64,000 nucleotides of DNA from Plantago ovata (Eukaryota; Streptophyta; Magnoliopsida; Lamiales; Plantaginaceae): contig CM051455.1 of assembly GCA_028274465.1 (NCBI GenBank), positions 126,143,462-126,207,461 of the forward strand. The letters are read 5' to 3'. The notes beneath the pieces were generated by a model. The model had not been told where the DNA came from, ran no database searches, and was given only the letters and a program-made list of their open reading frames with translations. This document shows positions 1 through 10,119 of this stretch, one piece after another; position 1 is the stretch's first letter; each line of letters begins with the position of its first letter. The position numbers and the translations under genes are program-made.

Positions 1-631
1 TGGGTCAACTGCTTATTCAGAGCTGACATCGACGGGTCCACCAAGGATATGGGGCAACAAATGTGATGATAAAGTCCTGTAAGTCCAAAGGACGACTGGC
101 ATCACTTCGACAACTTACCGGTTCTCATAGACACTTCGGTGTAGAGTATACATCGATGGGAATGTCCGGTAGGTACTTCCATTGTTCGGTAATCACCCTT
201 CGAACAACTATGCGTAGTTATGGGAATGTTTCTTGATTGTCCAACAATCCGTTCCGTGGTCGTGGGATCGGCTCACACTTGCTCTAACAAGTATAACCTC
301 CACGCATACTAGTCTCGGCTGGTTCATTCAGACCCCTACATCCGAGATGAACCTCGACTAGGGAGAGTTTGGGATAGATGATAACTCACATAGCTCCCAC
401 TATCTGTGTGATCGGTCATCTATCCGAGGGGATATGTTTCATATCAATACAGACAGGAATTGACATATGACATGTTGTATGCCTAGTGTAATATAACTAT
501 GAAAGCGATACTCAATAGTCAAATAACAAACATATATTATATTACGTTGACCTGTGTAGTAGTACATATATGCCCTTAATAAGGGTTGCATGCCCTTAAT
601 AAAGACTGTCTCCAGGACATATACACTATCA
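1..631 (-). repeat. Partial LTR-like repeat, cut by the window edge
   Basis: This stretch matches 24697-25329 almost base for base with small indels, and both copies stop at the same point (…cactatca). That makes position 631 a true element boundary. Read on the minus strand it begins TGATAGTG, an LTR-style TG start. The other copy ends in …TTACA on that strand, giving TG…CA termini, so I infer a long LTR in minus orientation. No internal region or open reading frame is visible. The class (copia or gypsy) is not established. Confidence 0.6.
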
Positions 632-650
632 TCAGGCGCACCGCCCAATT
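632..650. other. Junction scar beside an inverted LTR
   Basis: Nineteen bases separate the two repeats. The last part (ccgcccaatt) resembles a damaged reverse complement of the tRNA-Asp primer-binding site plus the ATT spacer that precede the other Athila-like 5' LTRs here. It may be all that is left of the internal region of a minus-strand element whose 5' LTR is 651-1924. Confidence 0.35.
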
Positions 651-1924
651 TGATGAACGAGATTGTCAGACTCGAACAATCAAATAAATTTGTTTGAAAG
701 CCAAAGGGAAACTTACAACTACACAAAACACGTAGTACAGGGGTAAGATGACCTCGAGTGTCGATCTCTAGGGACTAAACTAGCTTTAACTAAATAACTA
801 TATATAATTTCAGAAAACAAAGTTATCTTAACTTGACTTAACAATATATGGAGAGAGCTGGTGATAGTATGCTCGTTCTAAGCATCAAGTTCTAATTATG
901 CATGAAAGTGCAACTCGTACTGCCTTAAAAGTAATTCGAATTAACAAACACCAAAGACAGATTTGTAGACGTGTATTTTGAAAGCTTCCTATCTATACTA
1001 ATACTTGGCTAAGGTTGTCAGTCTTAGTTCAAGCAGTACTTGTAATCGAAGATATTGAAAACGATGATCTTGAATTGTCCTAGTGTTTCTAACACTTTTA
1101 TACGAAGATGTTTGGCTTAGCCGGATCAAAGATTCGAATATAATCAATAAAACAAGTAAAAGACTCAGAAACTCATTCATGCATAATATGAATCCTAGCT
1201 ACGAATTCACATACTATCACCGACTAGATGCTTAGCTACTCATATCAATAACACAATCAACAATCATAATCAAAGCAATAATGAATGAAAACATGTTAAA
1301 TTGAAAGATAAATAGCAGAATTGTGAGATACAAAGTTACCACCAAAGGTTGTCAATCTCCGGTGAATTGCTAAACTCACAAAGATCTAGCAAGGTGAGAT
1401 CAATTGATGTCCAAATCTCTACTCTAGCTCCAAGTTCGCTAAGATACAATAGTTCTAAGAGAAAAAATACCCAGAACAAGCTCTAGGGTTTATGTCTGTA
1501 AAATAATGATGAAAGATATGAAAATTCGCAGATTTTGGAAATATATATAGCTGCTGTCGGAAAGCCCCCGACGGACTGCCCCGTACGCGGCGGTGCGCCT
1601 GGCACGGGCAGAGAGTTGCCCGTGCCAATTTCCCCCTCCGGATCTTCGATTTCGGCCCCTTGCACGGTTTTGAGCTCCGAAACATGGTCTTTTGGCCTTG
1701 AAACATGTCCCGGTACTCCTCGACACACCACGTGTGATCTTGTTGCACCAAAACTTCAATGTTTCGCCATGATTTACATCCAAAAGCGCGATTTTCACCA
1801 ACCTGAAAATAACAAAAGAAATGGAAACGTGACACTATTCTACAAAGTGCACTAAAATGCATGCAAGAGGATAGCTAAATTGGTGAAAAAGACCCGAATG
1901 ATAGTGTAAAAAACACTGTCATCA
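651..1924 (-). repeat. Athila-like LTR (family 3), minus orientation
   Basis: A 1274 bp unit with TGATGA…TCATCA ends. Its reverse complement matches the split plus-strand LTR 3729-4104 + 27064-27974, including both termini, the TATA-like region (near 1540) and the tract of short GC palindromes (about 1560-1660). The left flank resembles a broken primer-binding site. It is therefore either the 5' LTR of an element whose body is gone or a solo LTR. Short open frames inside it are chance. Confidence 0.75.
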
Positions 1925-2104
1925 CTCCTCGCTCCCGTTAACGGATTCTCGCTCTTCCTCTTTGCGATCCTCCTCAGACGTGTTCAATTGCTCCTCGGCC
2001 TCAGAAACGAGTTCTACAGCGTCATCAAGGAACCCGGTTGATAATGACATCCCTGCTGACGCATAGTGGTGGCGACTTTTACTATCTTCGCTCCTCTCGG
2101 ACAT
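1925..2104 (-). pseudogene. Truncated unknown ORF start
   Basis: A minus-strand open frame of 60 codons begins at 2104 and runs into the LTR at 1924, whose TGA start supplies the stop. The peptide is acidic and Glu/Ser-rich with no domain I recognise. It could be the N-terminal end of a Ty3/gypsy gag or leader ORF, since LTR-like promoter sequence lies upstream, but that is inference. A CCTTAG|G acceptor-like sequence sits directly before the ATG, and a GTAAGT donor-like sequence lies near 2575-2585 on the same strand. A leader intron is therefore possible. Confidence 0.35.
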
Positions 2105-2755
2105 CCTAAGGGTAAGGCCAGAAAAAAGGTGAGAAGGGTGGTTGTAGTCCGAGAGGTCAGTTTATGTATGTTCATTATGTTCGACCTCTCGAACGGAGAA
2201 AAATCGCAAAATAAAAAACATCACACAAGAAGTTACTCTAACTAAAGGGATGACAAGCACAGAGGAGCGACCAACCACTCAAGCACAGAAGAGCGACCAA
2301 CCGATCAGGGAAGAGCGATCATGCATATTTTCAGTTTTCTATTATTCTAAGGGAGGCAAGGGGAGTTACAGTAAAGAAAAAGGAGAAATTAAGCGCGTTA
2401 CTGAGCATCAAAGATTACAACTAAAAATTTAAGCAAAGTCCAGAGGAAACTACACACGTTTGCAGTCAAGGGGTAGCATCGCATATAAATCCAGCAATCG
2501 GAAGTTACTACGGCCAGAAGCTCGGCGGAAAGGATTCAAGTGAAAAAATGGCATTTCAACAAGAAAAAGAGGGTACTTACTTGTTTACAGAAGTTTTAAC
2601 AGTGGCGGAGGACGAAATTCACCGGAAATCATCAAGTACTGCCGGAAAAGGTCACTTTCCGATGGTTTTATGCTCCTCGATCAAGGCAAAGGCTGGTACT
2701 CCGATTAGCTCTAAAAGAATGTTTGGCGAAAAGTGAAAATGAATTGGTCCACGCC

Positions 2756-2763
2756 TATTTATA
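2756..2763 (-). promoter_or_regulatory. TATA box of the leader/LTR-like region
   Basis: TATAAATA on the minus strand, about 650 bp upstream of the ATG at 2104, in an LTR-like GC-rich context. Confidence 0.45.
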
Positions 2764-2912
2764 GAAGGGTATCCCGGGAATTCGAACCGTCGCCTACCCT
2801 CGATTAATCTGGACGAGCACGTGTCCATGTCCAACAGCCCGGATCACAGCCGCCCTGCAAAAATACGGTCCTATCCCTCACGCACGCGAATCGCCCATAG
2901 TGTCGGTGGCTC

Positions 2913-2942
2913 GCGAATTACCTGCCCCTCCAGGTAATTCGC
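2913..2942. repeat. Perfect 12-bp inverted repeat
   Basis: gcgaattacctg (2913-2924) and its exact reverse complement (2931-2942) flank a 6-base spacer, cccctc. It lies upstream of the minus-strand TATA box, so it could be a paired binding site or a cruciform or RNA hairpin. Confidence 0.8.
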
Positions 2943-3360
2943 AGAACGCGGGAAAGCTGCGGAGATAAAAAGACGAGTTGTTCAATACCAGCTTGAAGGG
3001 TAATAGCCCGGGCAGAAAATAGCACAGGCTAGCCGCTCCTCGAGCGACAAGCTAGAGGAGAAAGCGATGAGGCAAAAAAATCGAAGACCCTATTTCTACC
3101 TTGCGAAGCTTACCCGGACCCAATCTCGACCCAACAAATATACCCCTTTTATATGGTCCGAGCACCGTCTCCTCGGACCCTATAAAAAGTGGGGGAGGGA
3201 GAGATAGGAGGAGGGAAAGCTGATAAGGCATGAATACGGAGATATTTTTTCGTTGATTACTAGTCGAGACAATCTTACACCTTGAAGAGTGTTCGACCAG
3301 GACTTTTAAATAGTTCCACAACTATCTTCTACAAAGATACTTGGAAACTAGGGGGACATA

Positions 3361-3452
3361 TGTTGGTGTTGAAATATGTCCAGTCCGCATTTACGAACTG
3401 GAGCGGTCTAAGAGCGCGACAGAGCTCTAAAAGACTGTCCCTCAAAGGGCTC
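3361..3452 (+). repeat. Left part of a split unclassified repeat
   Basis: Starts tgttgg just after a purine run and is cut by the solo family-3 LTR. Its likely continuation is 27975-28371: the bases before the LTR (ggctc) and after it (ggttc) match at 4 of 5 positions, as expected for an old target-site duplication. Confidence 0.35.
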
Positions 3453-3948
3453 TGATGACAGTGTTTTTTACACTATCATTCGGGTCTTTTTCACCAATTT
3501 AGCTATCCTCTTGCATGCATTTTAGTGCATTCTGTTAGAATAGTGTCACGTTTCCATTTTCTTTGATATTTTCAGGATTTAGGTGAAAATCGCACTTTTG
3601 GATATGAATCATGGCGAAACAATGAAGTTTTAGTGCAACGAGATCACCCATGGTGTGTCAAGGACTACCGGGACTGGAGCGGTCTAAGAGAACGACAGAG
3701 CTCTAAAAGACTGTCCCTCAAAGGGCTCTGATGACAGTGTTTTTTACACTATCATTCGGGTCTTTTTCACCAATTTAGCTATCCTCTTGCATGCATTTTA
3801 GTGCATTTTGTTAGAATAGTGTCATGTTTCCATTTTCTTTGATATTTTCAGGATTTAGGTGAAAATCGCACTTTTGGATATGAATCATGGTGAAACAATG
3901 AAGTTTTAGTGCAATGAGATCACCCATGGTGTGTCAAGGAGTACCGGG
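3397..3948. repeat. 276-bp tandem duplication, two units
   Basis: 3397-3672 and 3673-3948 are near-identical direct repeats with an offset of exactly 276. Each contains 56 bp of the pre-insertion sequence followed by the first 220 bp of the family-3 LTR (LTR starts at 3453 and 3729). The duplication therefore arose after the LTR had inserted and copied the junction. Confidence 0.9.
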
Positions 3949-4099
3949 ATGAGTTTCCAGGCCAAAGGACCAAGTTTCGGAGCTCAAAACCGTGCCCAAG
4001 GCCAAAATCGAAGACCCGGAGGAAGAAAAAGCACGGGCAACTCTCTTCCCGTGCCAGGCGCACCACCTGGTGTCCGGCGGTCCGCCTGGTGCCAGGCGG

Positions 4100-4104
4100 T
4101 CCGC
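4100..4104. repeat. TSD of element 2, left copy (tccgc)
   Basis: Identical to 27059-27063 directly after the other end of element 2. Confidence 0.9.
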
Positions 4105-5416
4105 TGATGAACGCGGATTTGTCGGGTCCAGGTTCAGCAAATAAATTTGTTATTAAGCCAAAGGCAATCCACAACTACAACGAAAACCGTAGTGTAGCAG
4201 TAGAATGACTCGAGTGTCGTTCTCTGAGGACTATAACTAGCTTTATCTATTTAACTAGAGAATATAAAAACAGCAGACGTAATAGCAAGGTGTTTTTCTA
4301 ACAAATAATGGAGATTGGTGATAGTATGATCCTTCAAAGCATAACGGGTCAATAATCATGCGTAAATTCCTCGGTCTTGCATGGAGATCTTTGATCAATC
4401 TAATGTCCTGCTGCAATTATTAAGCAGTACGAAGATAAAGATACCGACAAGTCAATCACTATTGTCCTATTGTGTTCCGTAATTATTCAACACTACAAAG
4501 ATATAGATGCGTATAGGTCGACGAGGGTCCAATTGTGCATAATAATTAATAAAACATACGAGAATTTAGGCTGAGCCTGATCAACGAAATAAAGCAATAA
4601 CAGGGAGTATAATGCGCGATATAGCAATTAGCATGATTATCTCCCCTTCGCTAAGAATTCACATACTACCACCAACGATAAGTTTAGCTACTCATAATAG
4701 GCATGCAATCAACAGAAATCATAGAAGAAAACATGTTGAAAGATATAAAAAATAAGTAGAATAAACTGTAAGATACAATGTTACCGAAGGTTGTCAGTCT
4801 CCGAAGAATTGCGATCCTACAAGCTCCAAACTGCTATGAAAAAGTATCTCCTAAGCTACGGACCCCCAGAACAGGCTCTGGGAAGTCCCTACCTAAAACT
4901 GCAGAGAAAGGTGAGAGAGAAGGTCTGGAAAAGTATGAATTTCGGAGAAAATCTGAGCAACTATATATAGGCCTCGAATAAGTGTGTGACGGTTCGCCCC
5001 ACACACCGGGCGGTTCGCCCGGTGTGGGGCGGTTCGCTCCACGTCCCGGGCAGTTCGCCCGAGAGTATTTTCGCGGAATTCCGCGTTTTCGACGCGTTTT
5101 TGGATTTCTTCCCCTTTTCGGACTCGGTTTCTGACTTCTAGTGGCCTTCTAACCTCCAGATTCGACCCCTAGACTCCAAATCCTACCCGAAAACCTTCAG
5201 ATACTCCAAATAGGCTTCTGGAACACCAATTTCTTGTCAACTTCAATATAATTTCCCGGAAATCCTCGATTTTCAACCAAAACCTGTAAAATAAAATCTA
5301 AAGGGAAACGTGACACTATTCTATTAAAATGCACTAAAATATAGCTAAATTAACATAGGGGATAGCTAAAATAGGTGAAAAAGACTCAAATGAAAGTGTA
5401 AAATACACATTCATCA
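4105..5416 (-). repeat. 3' LTR of element 2
   Basis: 1312 bp, TGATGA…TCATCA, matching 25746-27058. It includes the GC palindrome tract (about 4985-5065) and TATATATA next to it. Confidence 0.92.
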
Positions 5417-5999
5417 AACTCCCCAAACCGAACCTTTGCTTGTCCTCAAGCAACTAAGCTAGACTCTAATACAAAAAACAATGCCAGACACAAAATGGAG
5501 TCTCATGCCAAATAAAATGAACTATTCTACTGAATCTATGAAAAAACATATGAACAAGAACCATATAAATCAAAGTATGAATATAGGTTGAAGAATACCT
5601 CGATTGACTTATACACATCCACATAAGCACTTATGTCAAGACAAGATAGTCTCTCGTAACATTCTCTACCTGGACCTAGTCAGTGACGACGTAATGAAGC
5701 ATGCTAAGATACGAATGGTTGTCCCGTGCCTATGAAACTGAGGACTTGCTGCTGTTCCATCATGTTAAGACTTTTCCTCAAAGAGGTCAAACCAGTACTG
5801 GCTCTCATCAAACGAAGGAGGGTTCCCTATAAAAAATAAACACTCCCCTATTCTACCCATCTCTCAAATAAAGTCTTAAGCTATTCACCACTTCCTGAAT
5901 GGAAGGACGAGGGTGGTCTAGAACAGATGATACTCAAGAATAAAAGACAAAAAATAGAAAATACAACACGATTACGAACATTACAAAAATTGGAAAATG
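5417..5999 (-). other. 3' noncoding end of element 2
   Basis: No gene. In sense order it ends with a hairpin (5436-5453) and a polypurine tract (TTTGGGGAGT, about 5417-5428) next to the 3' LTR. The block is shared with elements 1, 5, 6 and 7. Its other half lies at 18461-19412, separated by the insertion of element 1. Confidence 0.75.
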
Positions 6000-6004
6000 A
6001 GACA
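6000..6004. repeat. TSD of element 1, left copy (agaca)
   Basis: Identical to 18456-18460. The uninterrupted form of this site can be read in the paralogous 3' regions of elements 1 and 5. Confidence 0.9.
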
Positions 6005-7269
6005 TGATGAGACGTTGTCAAGGTCAATCAAATAAATTTGTTATTTAGCCAAAGGCAATCCACAACTACAACGAAAACCGTAGTGTAGTAGTATAATGAC
6101 TCGAGTGTCGTTCTCTCAGGACTATAACTAGCTTTATCTATTTAACAAGAGAATATAAAACAGCAGACAAATAGCAATAGGGGGTTTCTAGCAGATAATG
6201 GAGATTGGTGATAGTATGGTCCTTCTTAGCATAATGGGTCGATAATCATGCATAAATTCCTCGGTCTTGCATAGAGATCTTTGAATCAATCTAGTGTCCT
6301 TTTGCAAGTATTAAGCACTACGAAGATAATCTGGTCTGACTAGTCAATCACGATTGTCCTAATGTGTTCCGTAATTATTCAACACTACGAAGATAATTGG
6401 TCTGATGGTCGACTAGTGTCCAATTGTGCATAATGATCAATACAACATACGAGAATTTTGGTTACAACTGATCAACGACATAAAGCAATGACACGGAGTA
6501 TAATGCGAGATATAGCCATTAGCATGATTATCTTCCCTCGCTAAGAATTCACATACTACCACCAATGATAAGTTTAGCTACTCATATTATGCATGCAATC
6601 AACAGAAATCATAGAAGAAAACATATTGAAAGATAAATAAAATAAGTAGAATAAAACTTGTAAGATACAAAGTTACCGAAGGTTGTCAATCTCCGAATGA
6701 TTGCGGTCCTACGAGCTCCAAACTGCTATGAAAAAGTATCCCCTAAGCTACGGAACTCCCAGGACAGGCCCCGGGAAGTTCCTACCTAAAACTATAGAGA
6801 GAGGTGAGAAAGTAGGCTTGGAAAGATATGATTTTCGGAGAAAAACTGAGCTCTATATATAGGCCCCGAATTATCTCTGGGGCGGTTCGCCCGAGGCTGG
6901 GGCGGTTCGCCCCCCGGCTTTTTCGCGGAATTCCGCGTTTTTCGACGCGGATTTGGATTTCTTCACCTTTTCGGGCTCGGTTTCAGACTTCTAATGGCCT
7001 TCTAACCTCCAGATTCGACCCCTAGACTCCAAATCCTATCCGGACACCTTCAGATACTCCAAATAGGCTTCTGGAACACCAATTCCTTGTCAGCTTCAAT
7101 ATATTTGCCCAGAAATCCCCGAATTTCAACCAAAACCTGTAAAATAAAATCTAAAGGGAAACGTGACACTATTCTAATAAAATGTACTAAAATATAGCTA
7201 AATTAACATAGAGGATAGCTAAAATAGGTTAAAAAGACTCGAATGAAAGTGTAAAATACACATTCATCA
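6005..7269 (-). repeat. 3' LTR of element 1
   Basis: 1265 bp with TGATGA…TCATCA ends, the same length as 17191-18455 with scattered substitutions. It carries TATATATA at 6854-6861 and a GGGCGGTTCGCCC-type palindrome tract at about 6880-6920. Confidence 0.95.
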
Positions 7270-8065
7270 AACTCCCCAAACCGAACCTTTGCTTGTCCTC
7301 AAGCAACTAAGCTAGACTCTAATACAAAAAACATGCAAGACACAAAAATGGAGTTACATGCCAAATAAAATGAACTAATCTACTGAATCTACCAAAAAAC
7401 ATATGAACAAAAACCATATAATCAAAGCATGAATATTGGTTGAAGAATACCTCGATTGACTTATACACATCCACATAAGCACTTATGTTAAGACAAGATA
7501 GCCTCTCGTAACATTCTCTACCTGGACCTAGTCAGTGACGACGTAATGAAGCATGCTAAGATACGAATGGTTGTCCCGTGCCTATGAAACTGAGGACTTA
7601 CTGTTGTTCCACCATGTTAAGACTTTTCCTCAAAAGAGGTCGAACCAGTACTGGCTCTCATCAAACGAAGGAGGGTTCCCTATAAAAGATAACACTCCCC
7701 TATTCTACCCATCTCTTAAGTAAAGTCCTAAGCTATTCACCACTTCCTGAATGGCAGGACGAGGGTGGTCTAGAACAAATGACACTCAAGACATAAAAGA
7801 TAAAAAATAGAAAAACACGAATACGGACATTACAAAAATGGAAAAGACTCAAACTTTGCTAAACTGCTATTTGGCTTTCTTTTTGGACCCTTCTTTGCTT
7901 TTTTGGGTCTGTTTTTCTTTTTTTCTTCTTCCAGATTCTTTTTTTTCTTTTCTCTTTTTTTTCTGGAATTTTTTTTCTTTTTTCTTTTTTTCGAATTTTT
8001 TTTTTTTTTTTTAGCAAGCTATAGCATAACAAAGAGAGAAACAAAAAACTCACACGACTTCCCCA

Positions 8066-8087
8066 AACCTATTCGAAAGAATAGGTT
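8066..8087 (-). other. Conserved hairpin, element 1
   Basis: Plus strand: AACCTATTC, loop GAAA, GAATAGGTT, a perfect 9-bp stem. In sense it is followed by a TTTGGGGAAG purine run. Confidence 0.75.
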
Positions 8088-8180
8088 GGAGCACAAAATT
8101 CACGGAAAAAGAAAAACAAACTCACGATACGAAAATGAAAACACAGAAACAAGTCTAATGATGGTGTAACCCCCTCCCCA

Positions 8181-8202
8181 AACCTATTCGGAAGAATAGG
8201 TT
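8181..8202 (-). other. Second conserved hairpin, element 1
   Basis: Same 9-bp stem as at 8066-8087 with loop GGAA. In sense it is followed by TTTGGGGAGGGGG. Confidence 0.75.
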
Positions 8203-8783
8203 ATGAACAAAGGATCACACAACCTCACACTACCTCCTTCCTAGGCATTTAGCAATCTCAAAGCATGGTGAAGACTTGTTGCCTCTTAGGTACATAATTA
8301 CTCGGGAAAACAACCATAAGACCCTAACATGCATCATCCTATTATAAAGGCTTCGTGAACCGCAATATAGAAAACACCACTAAGTGATGTCGAGACTACC
8401 TAGCTCAACTAAGTGCAATACATAAATGTGACAAGCCAAGCGAGAAAAACCTCAAACAAATTCAAACAAATTCATAGAGATGAAGCATATGATTAATGGC
8501 ATAGCTAGTTGATCTACCCAAAAAAAGTTGTTCAAAAAATTCGGCAATAGACTCCATATAAAACATGCAAAACTATCCTATGAAAGCAGTAAACGTGCAA
8601 ATGGAAAAAATTTCACGAGTTTTTCATAAGCAAGATAAGTATAAAGATAACCAGCGATAACCTCTTCCCCAAACCTGAACGTCGTCGCTCGTCCCGAACG
8701 CCGAAAGTGGATCCAAGGTGAGAGCTAATGCTTGTATAAGTTACCTATAACACTCAATCAAACTCGTGAGAAAACAAAACACA

Positions 8784-9857
8784 CTAACCTTTAGAGGAGG
8801 CGGTAAGGGTAAGCTCAAGGTGATCAACCTCCCTTTGGTCACTAGTTATCTCGAAGTACGGCTTCACTCGCTGGCCATTCACCTTAAAGGTATTGCCCGT
8901 TTTTGGATCGAAGAGTTTAACAGCTCCATGGGGAGAAACTTCAATAATTTCGTACGGTCCATCCCAACGAGTACGGAGCTTCCCAGGAAATAGTCGAAGG
9001 TGAGAATTAAATACCAAAGCTTTTTGTCCAGGAATCAATTCCTTACGTACTATACCACGATCATGATACTTCTTGGTACGTTCCTTGTAAATCTTGGCAT
9101 TTTCATAAGCACCTAGTCGTAATTCATCAAGCTCATCTAGTTGCAACAATCGTTCCTCGCCAGCTTTTCCCGTATCAAGGTTGAGTGCTTTAATAGCCCA
9201 ATATGCTTTGTCTTCTAGTTCTACGGGAAGATGACACGCTTTCCCATACACAAGCCTGTACGGAGTGGTCCCAATCACCGTCTTGTAGCTAGTCCTGTAT
9301 GCCCAAAGTGCATCATTCAATTTTCCTGCCCAGTCCTTCCTACTAGGCTTTACTACTCGCTCCAGGATCTTCTTGATTTGACGGTTGCTGACTTCGACTT
9401 GCCCCGATGTCTATGGGTGATAAGGTGTAGCGACACTATGGTGGACACTGTATCTCTTAAGAAGGGAGGCGAACGTTCTATTGACGAAGTGTGACCCTCC
9501 ATCGCTGATGATTGTCCTAGGGCACCCAAATCTCGAGAAGATTACTTCTTTCAAGAACTTCATAACCACTGCGCCGTCATTTGTTTTTGTAGGAATTGCC
9601 TCTACCCATTTAGTCACATAGTCCACTGCAACAAGAATGTATTCATAGCCACCACTGTTTGGAAATGGTCCCATAAAATCAATGCCCCATACATCGAAGG
9701 GTTCTACCACTAGATTCCCTTGAAGGGGCATTTCATCCTTCTTGCCGATACCACCACCTCGTTGACATGGGTCACAATTCTTCACAAAACTTCGAGCATC
9801 TTTGTATATTGTTGGCCAGAAAAATCCTGCCTGTAGTACCTTGCGTGCTGTCTTCAA
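8784..9857 (-). pseudogene. Integrase of element 1 (left copy)
   Basis: Ty3/gypsy integrase, which joins the retroelement cDNA to host DNA. Reading leftward from 9857: end of the HHCC zinc-binding domain (KNCDPCQRG), then the catalytic core with first Asp in WGIDFMGP, second Asp in ISDGGSHF, and Glu in GQVEVSN. Next comes the C-terminal region with VNGQRVKPY, ending at a stop at 8784. The triad is intact, but an in-frame TAG lies between the second Asp and the Glu (about 9411-9413), where the family normally has Gln. A CAG to TAG change would explain it. The upstream zinc-finger part at 9858-10019 runs into the N gap. Loss of function is likely unless the stop is read through. Confidence 0.88.
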
Positions 9858-10019
9858 TCCACTGTAGTGCCCCCCACAGTTAAGCTCATGGCAATGGCTC
9901 AGTACACTTTGCTGCTCTTCTTGTGGCCACGCATCTCCTTAGAATCCCTCAACAGCTCCTTCCTCGAATAGATGGCGGATCATCCCATATGTAAGTCCTG
10001 CATTGCTTAGCAAGACTCT

Positions 10020-10119
10020 NNNNNNNNNNNNNNNNNNNNNNNNNNNNNNNNNNNNNNNNNNNNNNNNNNNNNNNNNNNNNNNNNNNNNNNNNNNNNNNNN
10101 NNNNNNNNNNNNNNNNNNN
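10020..10119. other. Assembly gap, 100 N
   Basis: Exactly 100 N, the usual placeholder for unknown size. The flanking sequence overlaps, so the true gap is probably zero or negative. Confidence 0.95.

Larger units (their letters stand above)
2105..3360 (-). repeat. Unclassified LTR/leader-like sequence
   Basis: About 1.25 kb without a supported gene. Read on the minus strand it holds LTR-type promoter sequence: a TATA box at 2756-2763, GC-rich motifs upstream, and a pyrimidine-rich leader downstream. The right end on the plus strand has a purine run (actaggggg, about 3347-3356) followed by tgttgg, which looks like a polypurine tract before an LTR start. The two readings point in opposite directions, so the region may be composite. 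Confidence 0.4.
7270..8783 (-). other. 3' noncoding region of element 1
   Basis: About 1.5 kb between the pol stop and the 3' LTR without a supported gene. In sense order it has two AACCTATTC/GAATAGGTT hairpins (8181-8202, 8066-8087), an A-rich/purine stretch (T-rich on the plus strand, 7908-8015), a hairpin with an AGGA loop (7289-7306), and the polypurine tract next to the LTR. The same block recurs in elements 2, 5, 6 and 7. Confidence 0.8.
7064..10019. repeat. Copy 1 of a probable false duplication
   Basis: Nearly identical to 10120-13024, covering part of the LTR, the 3' noncoding region and integrase. The two copies meet at a run of exactly 100 N. Differences are mostly single-base indels, many in homopolymers, as between unpolished contig ends. 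Confidence 0.85.

Noticed and set aside
1455..1862. Overlapping open frames on both strands within 1455-1862
   Set aside because: They lie in the LTR 651-1924, overlap each other in several frames and match no protein family; the palindromic GC tract keeps them open by chance.
7859..8169. Lys-rich or Phe-rich open frames over the T-rich tract
   Set aside because: Produced by homopurine/homopyrimidine low-complexity DNA in the 3' noncoding region; the same holds at 10896-11081, 18389-18664, 33092-33559, 45279-45563 and 54935-55277.
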